NCBI GenBank assembly: GCA_947039275.1
Contig: CAMQYL010000004.1
Location: forward strand, 54,407-118,406
Source: Amulumruptor sp947039275
GTDB lineage: Bacteria; Bacteroidota; Bacteroidia; Bacteroidales; Muribaculaceae
Direction: 5' to 3'
Length of the DNA stretch: 64,000 nucleotides
This document shows, one piece after another, positions 32,336 to 42,075 of the stretch. Both the position numbers and the translations under genes were made by a program. The notes below the pieces were generated by a model that saw nothing but the letters and a program-made list of their open reading frames with translations, was not told the DNA's origin and did no database searches. The first letter of the stretch is position 1. Each line of letters opens with the position of its first letter.

Positions 32336-34318
32336 ATGAAAAAGGGCAGAAAAACTTCGCTGTCAGACATGCCATTTCAGGAGGATGTCAATGACTTCGG
32401 CACCGAGAGATATGTAAACGGCTTGATAAAATTCATAGAAAACTCATCGGCTCCAATAACTATCGCGTTGCAAGGCGAATGGGGTAGTGGCAAGACATCG
32501 CTCATGAACCGGCTGGAGAGGGCTTTGTGCTCGTCACCTGAATCACAGTTTGTCGGTGTCGAGATCAATACCTGGGAATATTCGATGATGTCTTCGCCAG
32601 AAGCTACGGTTTACAAGATTCTGGCACGGTTAGTACAGGAACTGACCAAAGATGACCCTGATTCAAAAAGGACGTTCAAGAAATTTCTACGGGGAGCGGG
32701 TAATTTTCTATATAGGGGCGCGCGAGAGAGTTTGAAGACGGTGCCTGGGGTGGGAGGAATGATTGCCGTAGGTCTGGAGGCTGCCAACGTCCCGACTCAG
32801 CTATATGATGTTATGGATTCGGCTGAATCGGCATCTTTGTCAGACCTGAAAAAAGCACTTTCAGATGCTGTTGACAAGACTATTACTGAAGCGGACAAGC
32901 GCGGAGTCATCATTTTTGTGGATGATTTAGATCGTCTCAAGCCCACTGTGGCGGTAGAAATACTTGAGCTCCTTAAGAATATTTTCACTCTTGACAACTG
33001 CATATTTGTCCTTGCCATTGACTATGATGTAGTGGTCAAGGGTCTCAAGCCAAAATTTGGTGAATTGACCGATAAAAACGAACGTGAATTCCGGTCGTTT
33101 TTTGATAAAATCATACAGGTTCCCTTCTCTTTGCCTGTGAGCAATTATCGTCCTATGGACTTCGTGCTAAGGTCGCTTGTGGAGATAGGGTACTTGACAG
33201 AACTCCAAGCGAGGACACCTAGTCTTAGGAATCAGTATTCAAAAGCAGTCGAACTGTCAGTGGGCAAAAACCCGCGGTCAATCAAACGTCTTATCAATAC
33301 TCTGTCGCTACTCGATTGTGTGGCGAGGTGTGGTAAGGATGCAGATGTGAAACAGACGGACACACCAGATGACAAGCTGCTTAATTTTATCACCGTGTCT
33401 CTACAGATATGCTATCCTAAAATATACAGGATGCTTTCATATGCTCCGGGATTCACGGGCTGGGACATTACTTTAGCACAAAAAATGGGTGTCAAATTAG
33501 ATGACGTCACAAGTCGTGAAGATTCCCTCGATCAGTGGGAAGTAGTGCTTGAAGCCGCTTGCGCTCCTGATACTTATCTCACGCAACATTTTGATGACAT
33601 AACACAGTTACTCAATATGATTATTGATGTGTTAGGGAAAACGAATCAAGACGGAACGATCGATCTTGCAAAGAAGATGAAGGAGATTATGGATAAATCA
33701 TCTGTGACAGGTATCAATTCAGAAGTGAATGTGGATGATTTCGACAAGAAAGGTCTTATACAGAAACTCCATAAGAATGTGATGGACCGCATTACGGCAA
33801 AGCGTTCCGACATGAACCGGTGGCAATTGAAGAGAAACACCGGCAATGGTGGCGTATATATATGGATTGATGATGATACCTATATCGAGGTGGTATTCAC
33901 GCCACAGGTTACGTCAGAGAGAAAAATAGCCCTGCGACTGTGGCTCGATTTGCAGGTGCGCCGTCCTGAACGTCTATCTGGAAAATCGTTTGACGAACTG
34001 ATGCAGGATTCTGAGGTCGCTGATAAAATCGGGTCGATTGATGCTGTGTTGACCTCATTGCTGACTGATGAAAACACTTCATGGTTTTTCAAGGGCAGGA
34101 CATATGAGGGTATGCAGACTTATGCCAAAAGTTATATCGATGAGCTGCGCTATATCCACGATCGGGGCTGGATGGACTCACACATCACTCTCAACACTCA
34201 ATTCTGGATTGAGCTTGACGATCCAGAACTCTTTGAGGATGACAGGATAGTTGACACGATAGCCGATGTAATCATCGCTAATTATGATTTCCGTAAATCA
34301 ATGAAAAACTTTAAATGA
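32336..34318 (+). CDS. KAP-family P-loop NTPase
   Basis: 660 residues. The KAP domain covers about 20-350: Walker A LQGEWGSGKTSL (Gly47-Thr54), Walker B VIIFVDDLDRL (Asp196-Asp197, DDLDR typical of STAND/KAP), then FSLPVSNYRPMDFVLRS and an Arg-rich NPRSIKRLINTLSLLD sensor region. The insertion between the Walker motifs holds a moderately hydrophobic segment (VPGVGGMIAVGLEAANV) in place of the two membrane helices common in KAPs. The C-terminal 200 residues match no family I know. KAP NTPases are found in anti-phage systems. The stop overlaps the next ATG by 4 nt. The DNA from here to 38.7 kb is visibly more A/T-rich than its neighbours. Confidence 0.85.
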   Translation: MKKGRKTSLSDMPFQEDVNDFGTERYVNGLIKFIENSSAPITIALQGEWGSGKTSLMNRLERALCSSPESQFVGVEINTWEYSMMSSPEATVYKILARLVQELTKDDPDSKRTFKKFLRGAGNFLYRGARESLKTVPGVGGMIAVGLEAANVPTQLYDVMDSAESASLSDLKKALSDAVDKTITEADKRGVIIFVDDLDRLKPTVAVEILELLKNIFTLDNCIFVLAIDYDVVVKGLKPKFGELTDKNEREFRSFFDKIIQVPFSLPVSNYRPMDFVLRSLVEIGYLTELQARTPSLRNQYSKAVELSVGKNPRSIKRLINTLSLLDCVARCGKDADVKQTDTPDDKLLNFITVSLQICYPKIYRMLSYAPGFTGWDITLAQKMGVKLDDVTSREDSLDQWEVVLEAACAPDTYLTQHFDDITQLLNMIIDVLGKTNQDGTIDLAKKMKEIMDKSSVTGINSEVNVDDFDKKGLIQKLHKNVMDRITAKRSDMNRWQLKRNTGNGGVYIWIDDDTYIEVVFTPQVTSERKIALRLWLDLQVRRPERLSGKSFDELMQDSEVADKIGSIDAVLTSLLTDENTSWFFKGRTYEGMQTYAKSYIDELRYIHDRGWMDSHITLNTQFWIELDDPELFEDDRIVDTIADVIIANYDFRKSMKNFK

Positions 34319-36129
34319 TGGGGGATGCATTATTAAGCGGTACTAACCAATTGGAGCTGAAATCCATAGCTGAACTTTCAGGCATGGACTTCATAATCAA
34401 GGATTATCAGCGAGGTTATCGCTGGACCCGCGTCGAAGTAGAGAGACTGCTTGATGACTTCGCAGAGTTTGTCAAGCGGTCTGACAAGAAGGAGGGAGAA
34501 TTTTATTGTCTCCAGCCCATAGTGCTGCGTGAGATTAAGGATAATCAGTATGAGGTTATTGACGGACAGCAGAGGTTGACCACTCTCAATCTCTTGTTAC
34601 GGTTTTATTCAGGGTACATCGAACTGCTGTACCCAAGTTTCAGGCTGTTTGAAATCGAATACGTTACGCGCCCGGATTCAAGGGTTTTCCTGTCGAATAT
34701 AAAACACCCGACAGTCGATGCTGATGAGTACATTGACTTCTATTTCATGAATAAAGCGTATCAAGCGATAACCGATTGGTTTGACAGGAAGAACGATGAT
34801 ACTCTGAAAAAAGAGATTGTGATGGCTCTTATGGATGTTAAAAAACAAGATGACAGTGGGAATAGGATTGACAAAGCCAAGAATATCAGAGTGATATGGT
34901 ATGAGGTTGCAGAGGACGAAAAAACATCATCAGTAGATATTTTCACACGTCTGAACATAGGCAAGATACCTTTGACCGATGCCGAACTGGTCAAAGCTGT
35001 GTTTCTCAACAACCGCAATTTCAGAGGGACAGATTCGGAACTGAGGAAAATCAATCTGTCTACCGAATGGAATATGATGGAGCAAGCCCTTAATGACAGC
35101 AAATTCTGGCATTTTCTTAACCGCAGCAATAATCCATTGAACTATTCCAGCCGTATTGAATTTGTTTTTGACATAATGAGCGGACGAACTGCCAGGTGCA
35201 GAAAATACCATACGTTTGATTTTTTCCAAAATCTCATAAACGGAGAAGGGGCAGAGAAAACTTGGTTAAAAGTCAAGCAGACCTACAGTCTGCTTAACGA
35301 ATGGTTTTGCGACCGTGAATTTTACCATATGATAGGCTATCTGCTGGAGCAAGGTGTCAGGATAGACGAAATTATGCGTGAATGGGAATCATCATCCAAA
35401 ACTGGTTTTCGTCAAGTATACCTCCGCAATAAGATAAAAGAAACCATTAAGGATGTCAATATCAGCGAATTATCGTATGATGACAAGTCCAAAGTCAAAA
35501 GAGTGCTGTTGCTATTCAATATCCTGACAGTATTGACGAGGGATAATTCAGACATGCGCTTCCCGTTTGACCGCTTCAAACTGGAAAAGTGGGACATAGA
35601 ACATGTGTGTTCGCAGACCGACCGTACATTGGAGAAATCAGGAATAGTGCCATGGTGTGATGATATGCTTGACTATTATTTAGGCTCATGGGATTTAAAC
35701 AGTGTGGATGATGCTATAGCAAATGCCGGATTGGATGCTGATTTAGAGTCAGATCTGTACGCAGTCGCGGCATTGCGTAAGAGTGACAAGCCTGACAAAG
35801 AGAATGCTGAGCGACTGTTTAGGAAATTCCAGACAAGGTTTAATGAGACGGAGACCTCTATTCCTGACAAGGATAATATAGCTAATCTGACGCTGCTTGA
35901 CTATGCGACTAACCGGAGCTACGGCAACGCATTCTTCCCGGTCAAACGCAAGCGCATCATAGAAAACGATAGCACCGGAGTTTTCGTGCCGATTGCAACG
36001 AAAAATCTATTCATGAAATACTATTCTCCCAAGGTGTCTGATATGATGAACTGGACTCAACCGGATGGAGAAGCATATGTGAGAGTGATTATAGATACTA
36101 TCAATAGCTATACTGTAGGTAATTCATAA
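34315..36129 (+). CDS. DUF262-DUF1524 protein (GmrSD-type nuclease)
   Basis: 604 residues; Met1 and Met2 are both possible. DUF262 (about 15-250): IIKDYQRGYRW, the signature DGQQRLTTL (from Asp83) and FTRLNIGKIPLTDAELVKAVFL. DUF1524 lies at the C-terminus: WDIEHVCSQ with His430 as the HNH-like catalytic His, then NIANLTLLDYATNRSYGN-FFPVKRKRII. DUF262 is an NTP-dependent module and DUF1524 a nuclease in GmrSD type IV restriction and SspE. So it probably cleaves DNA, perhaps modified or foreign DNA. It is coupled to the KAP gene (4-nt overlap) and lies 9 bp before the second DUF262 gene. Confidence 0.88.
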   Translation: MMGDALLSGTNQLELKSIAELSGMDFIIKDYQRGYRWTRVEVERLLDDFAEFVKRSDKKEGEFYCLQPIVLREIKDNQYEVIDGQQRLTTLNLLLRFYSGYIELLYPSFRLFEIEYVTRPDSRVFLSNIKHPTVDADEYIDFYFMNKAYQAITDWFDRKNDDTLKKEIVMALMDVKKQDDSGNRIDKAKNIRVIWYEVAEDEKTSSVDIFTRLNIGKIPLTDAELVKAVFLNNRNFRGTDSELRKINLSTEWNMMEQALNDSKFWHFLNRSNNPLNYSSRIEFVFDIMSGRTARCRKYHTFDFFQNLINGEGAEKTWLKVKQTYSLLNEWFCDREFYHMIGYLLEQGVRIDEIMREWESSSKTGFRQVYLRNKIKETIKDVNISELSYDDKSKVKRVLLLFNILTVLTRDNSDMRFPFDRFKLEKWDIEHVCSQTDRTLEKSGIVPWCDDMLDYYLGSWDLNSVDDAIANAGLDADLESDLYAVAALRKSDKPDKENAERLFRKFQTRFNETETSIPDKDNIANLTLLDYATNRSYGNAFFPVKRKRIIENDSTGVFVPIATKNLFMKYYSPKVSDMMNWTQPDGEAYVRVIIDTINSYTVGNS

Positions 36130-36138
36130 CAAAGGACT

Positions 36139-38724
36139 ATGACTATTAATAACCAGATAAGCGGAGAAGGCGAACGAACATCTTTCTTTAAACTTTTTGC
36201 CGACCATGATTTCCGTATTGTGATACCTATGCTTCAGCGCGAATATGCCCAGGGACGCGATAACGCCAAGGAAGTGCGCACGGAGTTTCTTAAATCGCTC
36301 TATGCCTATCTGGATGAGGGGACTACTGACCGTGACCTTGACTTCATCTATGGGAATATCTCAGATGGAGAATTTATACCCCTTGACGGTCAGCAACGTC
36401 TGACCACTCTTTTCTTGCTTCATTGGTATCTGAGTCGCATCACTGATGATGTATCATTGCGTGAAGCGTTTGATGCTGCACTCCTGGACACTGACCGCCA
36501 TCATTGCCGCTTTACATATCGTACTCGCATGAGCTCTCAAGAGTTCTGTGATGCATTGATGCTAAATGACATTGATTTCACCCGATTGTTTATGATTTCT
36601 GACGGAGTCAGAAATGGTGCGATGAAAGAATCTATCAAAGCGATAATTGAAGACTATAACTGGTTTCATCTCTCATGGAAGCATGACCCTACGATTGTCG
36701 CGATGCTTACCATGCTTGATGCGATACACGATTTTTTCAAAGGACGACCGGATTTCTTACCCAGACTTCTTGATACGCAGCGACCAGTGATAACGTTTCT
36801 CTTCATGGAACTTGACAAGTACCATCTTTCTGACGAGCTGTATATCAAGATGAACTCCCGAGGCAAACCTCTCACTGAATTTGAAAATTTCAAGGCAAGA
36901 TATACGGAGCATGTACATGCTCTGCTATCAGAGACAGGTGAGTCAATGGTTCGGAAGCTGGCTCTCAGTGACGGAACGGTTATGACACTTCCGCTTGACA
37001 GGTATTTTGCTCAACGAGTTGACAACCGGTGGGTCAACATGATATGGGCATATCGTCAGGATGGTGGCACGGACACGTCAGATGACTATGGGGAAGTTTG
37101 TGATACTCGCATGGCAAATCTCCTACGAGTCATCTTGTCATTGAAATATGTGGAATTGCATCCTCAAGTCAAAGGCGAAACAGACGAGGTTTTCACAGTC
37201 TTGGCTAATCAGTCAGGGCGGGAAATGCTTTCATTTCTGACTTTACGCGATGGCGATGCGCTGTCATTGGGAGCATCCTCATATCTCATTGATGCGATGG
37301 ATATTCTGACCGAGAACGGTTCAAAGCTGTCAAATCCGCTCTCCGCCAACTTCCAACACGGCTTCCCGATAGAAGCAGTTATGTCGAAGGTGCTGTTTTC
37401 TCCACGAGACCTGACTTACAATGACCGTGTGATGCTTTATGCCTATCTTGGTTATGTAATGAAATATGGAGTAAATGACGGTCTGGATCAGTGGATGCGT
37501 GTTGTATATAACTTAGCTAATTCGGATAATAACCGTATAGACAGTGCATCCGAACTATCTAATGCCATACGCAGTTTTAATGCATTACTCCTTTCAGCTT
37601 CATCTATCTTGCAATATCTGGCTGATAATAAGCCAGTAGACTCGTTCCCGTCATGGCTTGTTGAAGAGGAGAGAATGAAAGCTTTAATCATCTTGAATGA
37701 GGGCAGTGACAAAGATTGGCTTGACAAAATCCTTGAAGCCGAGCGTCATGGTTATTTTAACGGTCAGATTGGATTTATTCTTGAATTTGCTGGGATATGG
37801 AACGCCTTCCAATCGGATCGCACGCTTTGCTGGACGGTTGATACGGATAACGAATATTATGACCGTTTTGTCAGATATTCTCGGTGTGCACAGGCTGTAT
37901 TCGCAAAGAGTTACGAACATCGGGTCAATGATGAAAACTATTGTTTTGAGCGTGCTGTCCTTTTCAAGGGCGATTATTTGCCATCAAATAATCTGCATTA
38001 TAATCTTTTGTCTACCAGCACTGTCAAGAATAATGTCAAACGTGATTTTTCATGGAAACGTCTGCTTCGTCTGGATAAAGATGCAGATGCTACAAGAGTT
38101 CGAAACTATGTCAAGGAGGTATTTGATGATCCTGCTTTTGATTTTAAGTCTCTAAATGCCTCTTTGCAAGCTGTATTTAACGGCAAGTCAACAGGAGAAC
38201 TATGGCGAGATACATTGATTAAATATCCATCCGCGATAGCTTACAGTGGGCAGGGATTCATATCCTTCTTCAACACTATCGAGGGATGTGAGGGCGTTTT
38301 GCCGATGAGTTCCTCGCGTCTTTCAGGCTACCACATTGAATTGTATTCGTGGGCATTGTATTGCGAACTCAGCGATATGTCCCCTGCGCCTTTCGCTACT
38401 ATGGCATACGGGTACAAGAAAGTCAATGACGAGTTACCGTTCTTATATTTTGACTGCTATAAGTTTGGACAGTGTATTCACTGGTTGGCAGTAACAGCCG
38501 TGACAGATCCTGACGATTGGAGTCTTGCAAGATTCAACCTGGAGTTCATCCGTAAGGATAAACAGATTGCTGCGGATAATCTTGAAGTGCTCCATCTCCT
38601 TCTGACATCTGAAGGTTTTTGCCGATCAGAAGGCGATGAGAAAGTATGGTTCATACATTTAGATAGCATAGATGCCGTTAAGGAATTCATTCATCAATTC
38701 CTTGTGAAACTAACGAAACTCTGA
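36139..38724 (+). CDS. Second DUF262 protein, large, without DUF1524
   Basis: 861 residues. DUF262 covers about 10-265: IPMLQREYAQGRDN, LDGQQRLTTLFLLHW (Asp83, the same position as in its neighbour) and ELYIKMNSRGKPLTEFENFKARY. The remaining 590 residues show no DUF1524 motif and no domain I recognise. It is thus a likely regulatory or target-recognition subunit to the preceding nuclease. It is the last gene of the four-gene operon, which ends 116 bp before an unrelated sugar operon. Confidence 0.85.
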   Translation: MTINNQISGEGERTSFFKLFADHDFRIVIPMLQREYAQGRDNAKEVRTEFLKSLYAYLDEGTTDRDLDFIYGNISDGEFIPLDGQQRLTTLFLLHWYLSRITDDVSLREAFDAALLDTDRHHCRFTYRTRMSSQEFCDALMLNDIDFTRLFMISDGVRNGAMKESIKAIIEDYNWFHLSWKHDPTIVAMLTMLDAIHDFFKGRPDFLPRLLDTQRPVITFLFMELDKYHLSDELYIKMNSRGKPLTEFENFKARYTEHVHALLSETGESMVRKLALSDGTVMTLPLDRYFAQRVDNRWVNMIWAYRQDGGTDTSDDYGEVCDTRMANLLRVILSLKYVELHPQVKGETDEVFTVLANQSGREMLSFLTLRDGDALSLGASSYLIDAMDILTENGSKLSNPLSANFQHGFPIEAVMSKVLFSPRDLTYNDRVMLYAYLGYVMKYGVNDGLDQWMRVVYNLANSDNNRIDSASELSNAIRSFNALLLSASSILQYLADNKPVDSFPSWLVEEERMKALIILNEGSDKDWLDKILEAERHGYFNGQIGFILEFAGIWNAFQSDRTLCWTVDTDNEYYDRFVRYSRCAQAVFAKSYEHRVNDENYCFERAVLFKGDYLPSNNLHYNLLSTSTVKNNVKRDFSWKRLLRLDKDADATRVRNYVKEVFDDPAFDFKSLNASLQAVFNGKSTGELWRDTLIKYPSAIAYSGQGFISFFNTIEGCEGVLPMSSSRLSGYHIELYSWALYCELSDMSPAPFATMAYGYKKVNDELPFLYFDCYKFGQCIHWLAVTAVTDPDDWSLARFNLEFIRKDKQIAADNLEVLHLLLTSEGFCRSEGDEKVWFIHLDSIDAVKEFIHQFLVKLTKL

Positions 38725-38797
38725 TAATGGATGTGTGGTACTTATGAGTAGGTGCCCATCAAATTGATGTGGGGATGGGGAATCCGGGGGAAAGTGT

Positions 38798-38805
38798 TAA
38801 CTTTG
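38798..38805 (+). promoter_or_regulatory. -7 promoter element of the aminosugar operon
   Basis: TAACTTTG matches TAnnTTTG, about 36 nt before the ATG; no TTTG occurs at -33. Confidence 0.5.
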
Positions 38806-38840
38806 TGTCTGTAGATTATGGATTTTCCCATCACTAAGTT

Positions 38841-39983
38841 ATGATTTCTATGATACCGTTTAATAAGCCGTTTCTTACGGGCAAGGAGACTGAATATATA
38901 CGGGAGGCGGTGGCGTCGGGCAAATTGTCGGGCAATGGAGAGTTCGCGAAGAAATGTCAGAATTTCTTTGAGGAGCATTACGGATTCCGCAAGGCTCTGA
39001 TGACGACTTCGTGCACCGATGCGCTTGAGATGGCTGCGATATTGTCGGATATAAAGCCTGGCGATGAGGTGATTGTGCCCAGTTACACGTTTGTGTCGAC
39101 GGTGTTGGCTTTTGTCAGACAGGGTGCGGTTCCTGTATTCTGCGATTCCTGTGCCGATCATCCTGACATGGATCCAGAGATGATGGAAGGGTTGATCACT
39201 CCGCGCACCAGGGCTGTCGTGCCTGTGCATTATGCTGGGGTAGCATGCGACATGGACCGTATAATGGATGTGGCTGCCAGCCATGGATTGACAGTGGTGG
39301 AGGATGCGGCTCAGGCGGTGGATTCGTATTACAAAGGGAAACCGTTAGGGTCTATCGGCAGCATGGGCTGCTTCTCGTTTCATGAAACTAAGAATATCAT
39401 AGCCGGTGAGGGCGGTCTGCTGGCGGTCAATGACGGTCGGCTGTGCCGACGCTCGGAAATCGTCTGGGAGAAGGGCACAAACCGCTTGGAGTTTTTCAGA
39501 GGCGAGGTCAACAAATACGGATGGGTCGATACCGGCTCATCGTTTCTGCCGTCGGAAATCGTCAGCGCATTTCTGTACGCGCAGCTTGAAAACCTTGACA
39601 GGATACAGACGCGCCGCAAGGAACTGTGGCTGAGATACCACGATGCATTCGGGCGGTTGGAGGAAACCGGGATGCTGCGCCGTCCTGTCATACCGGAGTA
39701 TGCGACCAACAATGCCCACATGTATTACATCGTGTGCCGCTCGCTTGATGAGCGGTCAAGGCTGATAGCCTATCTTAAGGAAAGGGGGATAATGGCAGTG
39801 TTCCATTATCTGAGTCTGCACAAGAGCGATTTCTATACGTCTCATTTTGAAGCCCGTCCCAGTTTGCCCAACTGCGACAGATTTGCTGACTGCCTGCTGC
39901 GATTGCCGCTGTATTACGAACTCTCGGACGGCGAGCAGGACAGGGTGATTGAATCGGTGACAGAATTTTATCACGGATTATGA
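38841..39983 (+). CDS. rffA: dTDP-4-amino-4,6-dideoxygalactose transaminase
   Basis: 380-residue DegT/DnrJ/EryC1/StrS aminotransferase of the WecE/RffA type, which transfers an amino group to dTDP-4-keto-6-deoxyglucose using PLP. It has the family start IPFNKPFLTGKE, TTSCTDALEMAA, GDEVIVPSYTFVSTVLAF, VVPVHYAGVACDMD, VVEDAAQAVDSYYKG and the PLP Lys in FSFHETKNI. Met1 or Met4 may be the start. The last codon overlaps the glycosyltransferase ATG (4 nt). With the downstream GNAT, it would make dTDP-4-acetamido-4,6-dideoxygalactose. Confidence 0.88.
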   Translation: MISMIPFNKPFLTGKETEYIREAVASGKLSGNGEFAKKCQNFFEEHYGFRKALMTTSCTDALEMAAILSDIKPGDEVIVPSYTFVSTVLAFVRQGAVPVFCDSCADHPDMDPEMMEGLITPRTRAVVPVHYAGVACDMDRIMDVAASHGLTVVEDAAQAVDSYYKGKPLGSIGSMGCFSFHETKNIIAGEGGLLAVNDGRLCRRSEIVWEKGTNRLEFFRGEVNKYGWVDTGSSFLPSEIVSAFLYAQLENLDRIQTRRKELWLRYHDAFGRLEETGMLRRPVIPEYATNNAHMYYIVCRSLDERSRLIAYLKERGIMAVFHYLSLHKSDFYTSHFEARPSLPNCDRFADCLLRLPLYYELSDGEQDRVIESVTEFYHGL

Positions 39984-41284
39984 GCCGTTTTATTATCATA
40001 TCCTCGCGTACTTTGGGCCATTCGGCTGGTCTTGCCAACGATATGGCAAAGGGGCTGTGTGATGCCGGACATAAGGTCGACTTCCTCACTCTGGGGTGTT
40101 TTGCCAAAGAGGGGGAGAAACTTTATGGCGGCGGACGCATCATCTTGTCGGATGCTGTGCCCGGGGAAATCCCATATACATGGTGGGAGAGGCGTTATAA
40201 CCGCATGGTCAGAAATCTTTACAAGCTCCGCTATAAGGTTACTAAGACTCAGAATCTGCATTACCCTAACGAGTGGCTGCCGATGGTGCCACCTGCGGAT
40301 ATAACAAAATGTATCGATGCTGATTACGATGCCGTGATAACCCTCTTCTGGGAGGATATGCTCAACACCACGTCGCTCAGGGAGATATATAGAACGCTCA
40401 GATGTCCGATACTGATATTCTCGCCTGACATGGCGCCAATGACTGGAGGATGCTTCTATTTTGAGGACTGCGAAAGATTCAAGCAAGGCTGCGGTAACTG
40501 TCCGCGCATAGGTTACGGCATAGTGAATGATGCCACAAGGCTTAATTTCCGTATCAAGCGCAGAAACTATGCCCGCATGAAAGCGGTGTTTATGGGCAAT
40601 ACGTGGATGATCTGCCAAGCCCTTGACAGCGGTCTTTTCACGGCTGATACTGTGAGCAATGCCGGCATTGTGGTTAGCGAGGAGGTGTTTGCTCCCGCTG
40701 ATGACCGATGCGTGAAGGTCGGCGAAAAGGATAAGTTCACGATACTGCTGAGATCCACCCCAGAGCCACGTAAGGGCAATGATGCGATGCTTGCCGCCAT
40801 ATGCGGATTCAAAGCCATGCTCACTGCGGAGCAGGCTGCCAGCGTGGAGGTGGTGACAATCGGAGACGGTTATTTTGAAGATATAGCGAAGGGCAGGCTT
40901 GACGGAGTGAGGAACATAGGATTTGTCGACACTGCCGGTCTGGTTGACTGCTACCGCAGGGCTGACCTCTTCTTGTCGCTGTCGCTTGCCGATGCGGGTC
41001 CGTCGATGATTAATCAGGCTATGCTGTGCGGCTGTCCGGTGGTGGCTTTTGACAACGGTGCAGCGATGGACCTTGTGGAGAATGGCATCACAGGCTATAA
41101 GAGCCCTCAGGGTGATGTGCAGGAGATATCGGCTAAGCTGTATGCTATGTTTATATCTGACGATGCTAAGGAAGAAATGAGGCGCACCTGCCGTGCTGCA
41201 GCCATGAAGGTCAATTCCATAGGCGCTTTTGCCGAATCGGTCGAACGGGCATTGCGGTTAGTCAATAAAGAGGTGAAAAAATGA
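39980..41284 (+). CDS. Glycosyltransferase, GT4-like
   Basis: 434-residue GT-B glycosyltransferase. The N-terminal Rossmann part has HSAGLANDMAKGLCDAGHKVDF, and the central MTGGCFYFEDCERFKQGCGNCPR with a four-Cys pattern is typical of one GT4 subgroup. The C-terminal donor part has LLRSTPEPRKGNDAML, FVDTAGLVDCYRRADLFLSLSLADAGPSMINQAMLCGCPVVAFDNGAAMDLV, the usual EX7E-type region with Asp in place of the first Glu. It is cytoplasmic and probably transfers the aminosugar made by its operon partners to a surface glycan. It overlaps the next gene by 4 nt. Confidence 0.85.
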   Translation: MSRFIIISSRTLGHSAGLANDMAKGLCDAGHKVDFLTLGCFAKEGEKLYGGGRIILSDAVPGEIPYTWWERRYNRMVRNLYKLRYKVTKTQNLHYPNEWLPMVPPADITKCIDADYDAVITLFWEDMLNTTSLREIYRTLRCPILIFSPDMAPMTGGCFYFEDCERFKQGCGNCPRIGYGIVNDATRLNFRIKRRNYARMKAVFMGNTWMICQALDSGLFTADTVSNAGIVVSEEVFAPADDRCVKVGEKDKFTILLRSTPEPRKGNDAMLAAICGFKAMLTAEQAASVEVVTIGDGYFEDIAKGRLDGVRNIGFVDTAGLVDCYRRADLFLSLSLADAGPSMINQAMLCGCPVVAFDNGAAMDLVENGITGYKSPQGDVQEISAKLYAMFISDDAKEEMRRTCRAAAMKVNSIGAFAESVERALRLVNKEVKK

Positions 41285-42000
41285 AGGCAGAAAGACTTGC
41301 TTGGGACTCGGAATTTTTCGAAAAGGAGATATATTCAGTACATACATGTGCAGATGAACTCCAGAATATACCTGATGCGCTCCGTCGGGAAATCAAAGAG
41401 GCGCAGCACGATGGGGCACAGCTGATATATGTAATTGTTGCGGAGCCTTTGGGTTCTGGCGTGACCGGAAGTCCTTACCTTGTGGATCAACCGGCAGATA
41501 TCAAGGTGGTGTATTCCAAAGAACTGACCGGCGGTGACAAGGCAGATGCCCTGATTCCAGCTATCCATGAGTGCCTGGATGCCTCGGCGTTGTATGAGCT
41601 TGCCTATCGTGCCGGACATAAATCGCGCTTCAGAGACGCGCGTTTAGGAGACGGGAAATTTAAGGAGATGTATCGTGTGTGGATTGACAACTCCATCTCG
41701 GGCAAGATGGCAACAAAGGTGCTTGCGTATCATACCGATGGCAAGCCGGTAGGGCTTGTAACGCTTAAGATAGACGGTGACGCAGCCGACATAGGGCTTC
41801 TGGCAGTCTCGGAAGAACATGCCGGCAGAGGCATAGGAGCACACCTGGTGGCACACGCCGAGCGCATATGCATATCCAGCGGCGTGAAAACCCTGCATGT
41901 CGCGACCCAGGAAGCCAACGCCGGCGCATGCCGTTTCTATGAAAAATGCGGCTACCGCCCCACCTCCCGCACCGCCATCTACCACATCTGGACTGACTGA
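41281..42000 (+). CDS. rffC: GNAT N-acetyltransferase, RffC/WecD-like
   Basis: 239 residues. The N-terminal half (AERLAWDSEFFEKEIYSV) is the feature of dTDP-fucosamine acetyltransferase RffC. The C-terminal GNAT domain has VGLVTLKIDGDAADIGLLAVSEEHAGRGIGAHLVAHAE (acetyl-CoA loop RGIGAH) and NAGACRFYEKCGY. It would N-acetylate dTDP-4-amino-4,6-dideoxygalactose from the transaminase two genes upstream. It is the last of three overlapping genes. The substrate assignment rests on operon partners as well as sequence. Confidence 0.82.
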   Translation: MKAERLAWDSEFFEKEIYSVHTCADELQNIPDALRREIKEAQHDGAQLIYVIVAEPLGSGVTGSPYLVDQPADIKVVYSKELTGGDKADALIPAIHECLDASALYELAYRAGHKSRFRDARLGDGKFKEMYRVWIDNSISGKMATKVLAYHTDGKPVGLVTLKIDGDAADIGLLAVSEEHAGRGIGAHLVAHAERICISSGVKTLHVATQEANAGACRFYEKCGYRPTSRTAIYHIWTD

Positions 42001-42050
42001 CTCTTTGTTAGATTAATCATCATGTTGCACAAATATCAAGATTTAATCGT

Positions 42051-42058
42051 TATATTTG
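42051..42058 (+). promoter_or_regulatory. -7 promoter element of the MntA-HepT pair
   Basis: TATATTTG matches TAnnTTTG and lies 18 nt before ATG 42076, which therefore is the likely start rather than ATG 42022. Confidence 0.6.
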
Positions 42059-42075
42059 TGCAAAACGGATTTGAT

